This document shows, in pieces, positions 58,460-64,000 of a stretch of DNA of 64,000 nucleotides. The DNA is taken from contig NZ_CP133778.1 of NCBI RefSeq assembly GCF_034347405.1, positions 620,001 to 684,000 on the forward strand. The letters run 5' to 3'. The notes under the pieces were generated by a model. It did no database searches and was not told the DNA's origin. It worked only from the letters and a program-made list of their open reading frames with translations. How positions within the stretch are numbered: position 1 is the stretch's first letter; every line of letters begins with the position of its first letter. The translations under genes were made by a program, and so were the position numbers. This stretch comes from Pseudomonas sp. CCC3.1. GTDB taxonomy: Bacteria; Pseudomonadota; Gammaproteobacteria; Pseudomonadales; Pseudomonadaceae.

Positions 58460-59998
58460 TTAAGCCGCTTCCACCTTGCGGTGCTTAAGGTTTAGACCTG
58501 CCATGTAATGAGCCAAGTGTTCCTGTTCTTCTGCGGTGGTGAACAGGCCCAGTTTGGTCCGGCGCCACAGGATGTCTTGTGCGTCCAGTGCCCACTCCTG
58601 GCTGCACAGGTAATCCACTTCACGGCTGTAGAGGCCGCTGCCAATGTGCTCGCCCATGTCGCTCAGACCTTGTGCACCATCCAGCAGGCGCCATGAGCGG
58701 TTGCCATAGGTAATTGCCCAGCGTTTGGCGATGGCAGCATCGAGCCAGCTGTGTTTGCTGACCAGTGCAGCGCTCAGGGCTTGAGGCGTGGTCATGTCTT
58801 CGCCGCCCGGCAAGGTGGCCTTGGCAGTCCAGCTCGGTTTGATCTGGGTGAAGTACGGGGTCAGTTGCGCCATGGCCGATTCGGCCAGTTTGCGGTACGT
58901 GGTCAGCTTGCCGCCGAACACGGACAACAGTGGCGCTTCACCCGATGTGCCTGACAAGGCAAGGGTGTAATCACGGGTCACGGCTGACGGGTTGTCCGAC
59001 TCGTCGTTGCACAGCGGACGTACGCCCGAGTAGGTGCGCAGAATGTCAGAACGGGCGACCTGCTGTTTGAAGTGGGCATTGACCACGTTGAGCAAGTAGT
59101 CGGTTTCTTCTTCGGTAATGCTGACCTTGGCCGGATCGCCGGTGTATTCGCGGTCGGTGGTACCGATGATGGTGAACTGGTCCATGTACGGAATGGTGAA
59201 CACGATCCGCTGGTCTTCGTTCTGCAGGATGTAGGCGTTCGGTGCGTCGTACAGTTTCGGCACGATCAAGTGGCTGCCCTGAATCAGGCGAATGCCGTAG
59301 GGCGAATCCAGCTTCAGGTCATTTTTGATGAACTTGGCAACCCAAGGTCCAGCAGCGTTGACCAGGGCTTTGGCGCGAATCGAGAACAGGCTGCCGTCGG
59401 CGCGTTCAAAGTTCAGTTCCCACAGACCTGCATTGCGGCGAGCACCTGTGCAGCGGGTTTGTGTGTGGACGTGAGCGCCGTTTTCCCGCGCAGCCATAGC
59501 ATTGAGTACTACAAGGCGGGCGTCATCGACCCAGCAGTCGGAGTATTCAAAGCCTTTTGTGATCTCAGGCTTTAACGGGCTGTTGGCGCCGAACTTGAGG
59601 CTGACTGAGCCCGCGAGCTTTTCGCGTTTGCCCAGGTTGTCGTACAGGAACAAGCCTGCACGGATCATCCATGCCGGGCGCAGGTGCGGGCGATGCGGCA
59701 ATACAAAGCGCATCGGTTTAACGATATGCGGGGCTTTGGCCAGCAGCACTTCACGTTCGGCCAGTGCTTCGCGCACCAAGCGGAACTCGTAATGTTCAAG
59801 GTAGCGCAGGCCGCCGTGGATCAGTTTGCTGCTGGCTGACGAGGTATGGCTGGCCAGGTCGTCTTTTTCGCAAAGGAACACAGAAAGGCCGCGACCGGCC
59901 GCGTCTGCCGCGATCCCGACCCCGTTAATCCCGCCGCCAATCACGGCAACGTCGTATACCTCAGCGAGAGGGGTGGCAGGCAAGGTGGTCAGGGGCAT
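58460..59998 (-). CDS. glpD: Aerobic glycerol-3-phosphate dehydrogenase
   Basis: The 512-residue FAD enzyme oxidises glycerol-3-phosphate to dihydroxyacetone phosphate at the inner membrane and reduces quinone. The dinucleotide-binding motif VAVIGGGINGVGIA is at residues 17-30, followed by KDDLASHTSSASSKLIHGGLRYLE, VNAAGPWVAKF and the C-terminal DAO domain. GCGAGG lies seven bases before the ATG. GlpR-like operators are just upstream; the gene is separated from glpR by about 270 bp and a REP copy, so it has its own promoter. Confidence 0.96.
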   Translation of the reverse strand: MPLTTLPATPLAEVYDVAVIGGGINGVGIAADAAGRGLSVFLCEKDDLASHTSSASSKLIHGGLRYLEHYEFRLVREALAEREVLLAKAPHIVKPMRFVLPHRPHLRPAWMIRAGLFLYDNLGKREKLAGSVSLKFGANSPLKPEITKGFEYSDCWVDDARLVVLNAMAARENGAHVHTQTRCTGARRNAGLWELNFERADGSLFSIRAKALVNAAGPWVAKFIKNDLKLDSPYGIRLIQGSHLIVPKLYDAPNAYILQNEDQRIVFTIPYMDQFTIIGTTDREYTGDPAKVSITEEETDYLLNVVNAHFKQQVARSDILRTYSGVRPLCNDESDNPSAVTRDYTLALSGTSGEAPLLSVFGGKLTTYRKLAESAMAQLTPYFTQIKPSWTAKATLPGGEDMTTPQALSAALVSKHSWLDAAIAKRWAITYGNRSWRLLDGAQGLSDMGEHIGSGLYSREVDYLCSQEWALDAQDILWRRTKLGLFTTAEEQEHLAHYMAGLNLKHRKVEAA

Positions 59999-60031
59999 GT
60001 GCAGGCCTCGCGTTCTTTACGCATATTTGAA

Positions 60032-60061
60032 TTCGAACATTAATGTTCATTTTCGAAAATG
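60032..60061 (-). promoter_or_regulatory. GlpR operator(s) at the glpD promoter
   Basis: The right part (60042-60061) matches 16 of 20 positions of the E. coli GlpR consensus WATGTTCGWTAWCGAACATW. An additional TTCGAACATT half-site abuts on the left, forming GAACATTAATGTTC. They lie 34-63 bp before the glpD ATG. Confidence 0.65.
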
Positions 60062-60135
60062 GTAGCGGATAAACGCGCGCACAGCCAGCATCCTTCGATT
60101 GAAAAAACTCATCGAAGTGTGTCTAAAGGAAGATT

Positions 60136-60145
60136 TTCGAACATT
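60136..60145. promoter_or_regulatory. Distal GlpR half-site
   Basis: TTCGAACATT repeats the strong half-site found at 60032, about 100 bp further upstream. It could support looping or extra dimer binding. Confidence 0.4.
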
Positions 60146-60177
60146 TCGGGCTGGCGGGGGGGGGCGAGAAGCACCGG

Positions 60178-60247
60178 GTAGGAGCGAGCTTGCCTCGCGA
60201 TCTTTTGATCTTTAAAACAAAAGATCGCGAGGCAAGCTCGCTCCTAC
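60178..60247. repeat. REP palindrome
   Basis: GTAGGAGCGAGCTTGCCTCG and its inverted copy flank a TTTTGATCTTTAAAACAAAAG centre region. It is located between the glpR 3' end and the glpD promoter. Confidence 0.9.
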
Positions 60248-60265
60248 GCAGGGGTGTTGGAGTGG

Positions 60266-61021
60266 TTACACCACTTCCAGGCGGATTTTGTTTTGCGTAA
60301 GCAATTGAACCAGTTCGGGCACTGGTGGCTGATCGGTGACCAGGCAATCAATCAGGGTGATTGGGCCCAAACGAACCATTGCGTTACGTCCGAATTTGCT
60401 GGAGTCCGCTGCCAGAATCACCTGTCGGGCGTTGGCGATAATGGCTTGAGAAACGCGTACTTCCTGATAGTCGAAGTCCAGCAAGCTGCCGTCAGAATCA
60501 ATACCGCTAATGCCAACCAGGGCGAAATCGAACTTGAACTGGTTGATAAAGTCGACGCTGGCCTGACCCACGATGCCACCATCGCGGCGCACGTTACCGC
60601 CCGCGATAAGCACTTCAAAGTCGTCTTTGGCACTCAGAATTGAGGCGACATGCAGGTTGTTGGTGATGATTTTCAGGTGGTGGTGGTTCAGCAGCGCGCG
60701 GGCGATCGATTCGGTCGTTGTACCGATATTGATGAAAATCGAAGCGTGATCTGGGATTTGGGCGGCGATGGCTTCGCCAATACGGCGTTTTTCATCGCGC
60801 ATCTGGTCGGCGCGCATGGCGTAAGCAGTGTTTTCGACGCTGGAGTCGTAGGCGGCGCCACCGTGATAGCGACGCAACAGATCGGCTTCAGCTAACTGGT
60901 TGATATCGCGACGGATGGTCTGCGGTGTAACGACAAACAACTGAGCCATTTCCTCGATGCTGACATAGCCGCGCTCGCGAACGAGTTCGAGGATCTGCTG
61001 TTGGCGTGGAGGCAGATTCAT
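60266..61021 (-). CDS. glpR: GlpR, DeoR-type repressor of glycerol genes
   Basis: The 251-residue DeoR-family protein has an N-terminal winged helix (LPPRQQQILELVRERGYVSIEE, TPQTIRRDINQLAE; residues 3-57) and a C-terminal sugar-phosphate sensing domain (INIGTTTESIARALLNH, GLVG-type GGIVGQASVDF, ADSSKFGR). Glycerol-3-phosphate is the expected inducer. ATG at 61021 with AAGGAAA just upstream is preferred to a 35-residue in-frame extension. It is placed between glpK and glpD on one strand. Confidence 0.93.
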   Translation of the reverse strand: MNLPPRQQQILELVRERGYVSIEEMAQLFVVTPQTIRRDINQLAEADLLRRYHGGAAYDSSVENTAYAMRADQMRDEKRRIGEAIAAQIPDHASIFINIGTTTESIARALLNHHHLKIITNNLHVASILSAKDDFEVLIAGGNVRRDGGIVGQASVDFINQFKFDFALVGISGIDSDGSLLDFDYQEVRVSQAIIANARQVILAADSSKFGRNAMVRLGPITLIDCLVTDQPPVPELVQLLTQNKIRLEVV

Positions 61022-61113
61022 GGAGTTTCCTTTGGGCGGCGAAGCAAAATTCGCCCATGATGCCGCAGGAATGCTCGGTCTGCTATACGCAGGTGACTTG
61101 AGCGCAGATGTGA

Positions 61114-61138
61114 CAACGGGCGCCAAGAGCGCCCGTTG
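61114..61138 (-). terminator. Hairpin between glpK and glpR
   Basis: CAACGGGCGC and GCGCCCGTTG form a perfect 10-bp stem with a 5-base loop, 33 bp after the glpK stop. Without a T-tract it may only attenuate into glpR. Confidence 0.55.
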
Positions 61139-61170
61139 CCTGCCTAAACCTGAAGTTCTGGCCTCAAGGC

Positions 61171-62676
61171 TTAGTTGCTTTCTTCGTGCGGTTCCCAGTC
61201 ACGGGTGCGGCTAACGGCTTTTTTCCAGCCCGCGTAGAGCTTCTCTTTGCTGGCTTCTTCGAGCTGAGGTTCGAACTCGCGCTCAATGACAGACTTGCCG
61301 CGCAACTCTTCCAGGCTGCTCCAGAACCCGCAGGCCAGACCGGCCAGGTAGGCGGCGCCCAGCGCGGTGGTTTCGCGCATTTGCGGGCGCTCAACCATGG
61401 TGCCGAGGATGTCGGCCTGGAACTGCATCAGGAAGTTGTTGGCTACGGCGCCGCCGTCAACGCGCAGAGCTCTCAGACGTTCGCCGGAGTCTTGCTGCAT
61501 GGCGTCCAGAACGTCGCGGGTTTGGTAGGCAATCGACTCAAGGGCTGCACGAATGATGTGATCGACACGTACGCCACGGGTCAGGCCGAACAGTGCGCCA
61601 CGGGCATACGGGTCCCAGTAAGGTGCGCCGAGGCCGGTGAAGGCAGGCACCAGGTACACACCGTTGCTGTCTTTGACCTTGTTGGCAAAGTACTCGGTGT
61701 CGTGCGCGTCGTTGATGATTTTCAACTCGTCACGCAACCATTGAACGGTGGAGCCGCCGTTGAAGACAGCGCCTTCCAGAGCGTAAGCCACTTCGCCGCG
61801 CGGGCCGCAGGCGATGGTGGTCAACATGCCGTGGCTCGATTTGACTGCCTTGGTGCCGGTGTTCATCAGCAGGAAGCAGCCAGTGCCGTAGGTGTTCTTG
61901 GCCTGGCCTGGCTCTACGCACATTTGGCCGAACAGTGCTGCTTGCTGGTCACCGGCAATACCGCCGATGGCGATACCGCTTTTGGTGCGGCCATAGATTT
62001 CGGAAGACGACTTCACTTCTGGCAGCATTTCACGCGGGATATCCAGCACCTCAAGCATCTTGGCATCCCACTCCAGCGTGTGGATGTTGAAGAGCATGGT
62101 GCGCGAGGCGTTGGTGTAGTCGGTGACGTGGGTCTTGCCGCCGGTAAATTTCCAGATCAGCCAGCTGTCGATGGTGCCGAACAGCAACTCGCCATTGCGC
62201 GCGCGTTCGCGGCTGCCTTCGACGTTGTCGAGGATCCACTTCAGTTTGGTGCCGGAAAAGTACGGGTCAGTGACCAGGCCCGTAGTGTCACTGATGTATT
62301 GCTCATGGCCATCGCGCTTGAGCTGCTCGCAAATCTCGGTGCTGCGGCGGCACTGCCAGACGATGGCGTTGTAGATCGGGCGGCCGCTGACTTTGTCCCA
62401 GACGACAGTGGTTTCACGCTGGTTGGTGATACCGATAGCTGCGACCTGGTCGTGATGCAGACCGGCTTGAGCCAGGGCCTCAACCATGACCGCGCTTTGG
62501 GTCGCGAAGATTTCCATCGGGTCGTGTTCAACCCAGCCTGCCTGCGGGTAGTGCTGTTGGAACTCGCGTTGGGCCGTGCAGACCACGTTGGCGTCACGAT
62601 CGAAAATGATTGCTCGCGAACTGGTGGTGCCTTGGTCCAGTGCAATGATGTAGTTCTTATTCTGAATGTCGGTCAT
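61171..62676 (-). CDS. glpK: Glycerol kinase
   Basis: This 501-residue FGGY-family kinase phosphorylates glycerol with ATP. Features are IIALDQGTTSSRAIIFDRD (residues 10-28), GWVEHDPMEI, VTDYTNASRTMLFNIHTLEWD, GCFLLMNTG and the C-terminal LRVDGGAVANNFLMQFQAD. Length and motifs are complete. AAGG lies seven bases before the ATG. It lies 88 bp after glpF, with an imperfect stem-loop in that gap. Confidence 0.96.
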   Translation of the reverse strand: MTDIQNKNYIIALDQGTTSSRAIIFDRDANVVCTAQREFQQHYPQAGWVEHDPMEIFATQSAVMVEALAQAGLHHDQVAAIGITNQRETTVVWDKVSGRPIYNAIVWQCRRSTEICEQLKRDGHEQYISDTTGLVTDPYFSGTKLKWILDNVEGSRERARNGELLFGTIDSWLIWKFTGGKTHVTDYTNASRTMLFNIHTLEWDAKMLEVLDIPREMLPEVKSSSEIYGRTKSGIAIGGIAGDQQAALFGQMCVEPGQAKNTYGTGCFLLMNTGTKAVKSSHGMLTTIACGPRGEVAYALEGAVFNGGSTVQWLRDELKIINDAHDTEYFANKVKDSNGVYLVPAFTGLGAPYWDPYARGALFGLTRGVRVDHIIRAALESIAYQTRDVLDAMQQDSGERLRALRVDGGAVANNFLMQFQADILGTMVERPQMRETTALGAAYLAGLACGFWSSLEELRGKSVIEREFEPQLEEASKEKLYAGWKKAVSRTRDWEPHEESN

Positions 62677-62764
62677 GTGATTGCCTTGCAGAATGAAGTA
62701 ATGGTTTCAGGGCGCGAGAAGATAACGGGCAATCGTCTCGTGCGCCCCGTTTCATAAGTCGATA

Positions 62765-63616
62765 TCAGGAAGCCTGGGTTTTCACTTCGCCAGCTGTTGG
62801 GGCGTTCGCCGTAACGGCCTCGGCCTCTGGCAGGTGGCGGGCAATCAGCCCGCGATAAATGGCTGCGCCGAGGGTTGCACCCACGATCGGAGCAAAAATT
62901 GGAATCAGGAAATAAGGAATATCGCGCCCGCCGGTGAATGAAACTTCACCCCATCCAGCAAGGAACGTCATCAGTTTAGGTCCGAAGTCGCGCGCAGGGT
63001 TCATCGCAAAACCCGTCAGCGGGCCCATTGAGCTGCCAATCACGGCAATCAGCAGGCCAATCAGCAGCGGCGCCAATGGGCCGCGCGGCAAACCGTTCTT
63101 GTCGTCGGTCAGGGCCATGATCACGCCCATGAGGATGGCGGTAATCACCACTTCAACGAGGAAGGCTTGCAGTGTTGAGAGGGATGGATGTGGATACGTC
63201 GAGAACACTGAGGCCAATTCGAGGCTGGCCTGGCTGCCGCGAGCCATATGGTGCGTTTGTTCGTAATCGAAGAACAAGTTGCTGTAAAGCGTATAAACCA
63301 ACGCGGCAGCGCAGAAGGCACCCGCCACTTGGGCGAGAATGTAGAACGGCAGTTTGCGTTTATCAAAATCGGTGAACAGGGACAGTGCAATGCTGACAGC
63401 GGGGTTCAGGTGAGCGCCGGAAACGCCGGCAGTCAGGTAAATCGCCATGCTGACGCCAATGCCCCAGATGATGCTGATTTCCCACAGACCAAAGCTGGCA
63501 CCTGCGACCTTGAGAGCCGCAACGCAGCCTGTCCCGAAGAAAATCAAAAGTGCTGTGCCAAGAAACTCGGCCGTGCATTGGCCTAAAAGCGTAGGGTGCT
63601 GCGTTGCAGTCGTCAT
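62765..63616 (-). CDS. glpF: Glycerol uptake facilitator
   Basis: The 283-residue aquaglyceroporin of the MIP family has both NPA-type boxes, SGAHLNPAVSIAL and GFAMNPARDFGPKL. The Asp after the second NPAR is typical of glycerol-conducting members. Six helices and a 25-residue C-terminal tail are present. GAGG is six bases before the ATG. It is the first gene of glpFK, with a GlpR-like operator and a Crc/Hfq-type motif upstream. Confidence 0.95.
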   Translation of the reverse strand: MTTATQHPTLLGQCTAEFLGTALLIFFGTGCVAALKVAGASFGLWEISIIWGIGVSMAIYLTAGVSGAHLNPAVSIALSLFTDFDKRKLPFYILAQVAGAFCAAALVYTLYSNLFFDYEQTHHMARGSQASLELASVFSTYPHPSLSTLQAFLVEVVITAILMGVIMALTDDKNGLPRGPLAPLLIGLLIAVIGSSMGPLTGFAMNPARDFGPKLMTFLAGWGEVSFTGGRDIPYFLIPIFAPIVGATLGAAIYRGLIARHLPEAEAVTANAPTAGEVKTQAS

Positions 63617-63630
63617 TTCAAACCTCGTTT

Positions 63631-63638
63631 TTGTTGTT
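63631..63638 (-). promoter_or_regulatory. Crc/Hfq catabolite motif in the glpF leader
   Basis: The minus strand reads AACAACAA, an exact AANAANAA motif, a few bases ahead of the GAGG ribosome site. Translational repression of glycerol uptake on better carbon sources is predicted. Confidence 0.6.
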
Positions 63639-63742
63639 TTTTGACGTCGTCAGTCGGGGGTGGCAATGCAGCAACACAAAAAGCAGGACGTCTTGATCTC
63701 GGCTTTTCATAGGTTAGTAACGTAATGCGTGTAACGAACAGA

Positions 63743-63762
63743 CATATTCGCAATCGAAAAAA
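63743..63762 (-). promoter_or_regulatory. GlpR-like operator upstream of glpF
   Basis: The central TTCGCAATCGAA matches 10 of 12 positions of the GlpR core TTCGWTAWCGAA, 14 of 20 overall. A further half-site AACGAACA is at 63733-63740. It is about 127 bp before the glpF ATG. Confidence 0.5.
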
Positions 63763-64000
63763 TATAGACAAGAAACACTGCTGTCAAAGGTCGAAAGTGA
63801 ACGACCATTCACATTCTGACTTTCATATGCGTTTTTGGTAACGATTTTCTGTAAGAAAAAACTACAAATTGGTAGGGATGGATGTAACGTTTCAGCCAGA
63901 AAACACGCCGAGATGCCCGTTCTAGCGCCTTTTTATGGGGTAATGGCTTAACATTCGGCATCGTTTTCTTTAGCCAATACGCAACAGGGGCTGCCATGAC
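63763..64000. other. Right-edge region with a LacI-type palindrome and a possible start codon
   Basis: TGTAACGTTTCA at 63883-63894 sits in a 25-base block (63874-63898) that is identical at 22 positions to 14652-14676 before oprB. An ATG at 63996-63998 is preceded by CAGGGG at five bases and could begin a plus-strand gene beyond the window. Nothing else was recognised. Confidence 0.4.

Noticed and set aside
3348..60247. CRISPR-like repeats
   Set aside because: The repeated palindromes are scattered singly between genes, with no regular spacing or spacers; they are REP elements.
61186..62757. 523-codon plus-strand open frame
   Set aside because: It covers glpK in antisense; glpK is unambiguous.
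63809..63997. 62-codon minus-strand open frame at the right edge
   Set aside because: It lies in the AT-rich glpF upstream region, has no ribosome site and no family resemblance.

Overview
The window is from a Pseudomonas chromosome, most like the P. fluorescens / P. fragi group. The basis is gene content (Pseudomonas-type oprB-gcd, aauSR-aatJQMP, glpFKRD, metR, a second Lon-type protease), about a dozen Pseudomonas REP palindromes of the GTAGGAGCGAGCTTG type, and GC-rich coding sequence with strong third-position bias that produces many long antisense shadow frames. No rRNA, tRNA, CRISPR array, insertion sequence or integrase was seen.

Layout. 1-3.4 kb: the 5' part of a Lon-family protease with a sigma-32-like promoter, then a HAMP-GGDEF-EAL protein. 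3.5-10.6 kb: an overlapping type VI secretion module (VgrG, DUF4123 adaptor, VasX-like membrane effector, DUF6708 putative immunity). 10.7-14.6 kb: periplasmic glucose oxidation (gcd, oprB) with two FruR/Cra-like operators. 14.9-19.6 kb: ZnuD-like zinc receptor with a Zur box, two small genes, and a YqjI/YqjH-type metal-responsive regulator and ferric reductase pair. 19.7-33.4 kb: a divergent class A PBP-like protein, a ProY-like permease, OpgC, an FMN glutamate-synthase-like protein, a LuxR-type regulator facing a nitrilase-family amidase and a PuuP-like permease, Nudix, GNAT and metR.

33.7-40.9 kb: a Tc-toxin A component split into two genes, with no TcB or TcC partner in view. 40.9-48.3 kb: a tightly overlapping six-gene minus-strand operon (HAD phosphatase, aminotransferase, alpha/beta hydrolase, acyltransferase, sensor kinase, sigma-54 response regulator), preceded by a strong sigma-54 promoter and an 11+11 bp inverted repeat. 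It looks like a self-regulated small-molecule pathway that I cannot name. 48.4-51.1 kb: MipA-like protein, a paired small-multidrug-resistance-like transporter and a ureohydrolase-family protein.

51.1-58.5 kb: glpM, aauR, aauS and the acidic amino acid ABC transporter aatJQMP. Upstream of aatJ are two AauR-type boxes, an IHF site, a sigma-54 promoter and a Crc/Hfq-type A-rich motif in the leader. The ansB and ggt genes that I recall between aauS and the transporter in P. aeruginosa are absent. 58.5-63.6 kb: glycerol catabolism glpF-glpK-glpR-glpD with GlpR-like operators. As I recall PAO1, metR, glpM and glpD are close neighbours there, so the Tc genes, the six-gene operon and the aau/aat block look like lineage-specific additions between conserved genes. 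All functional statements rest on reading motifs and family resemblance; no database search was run.
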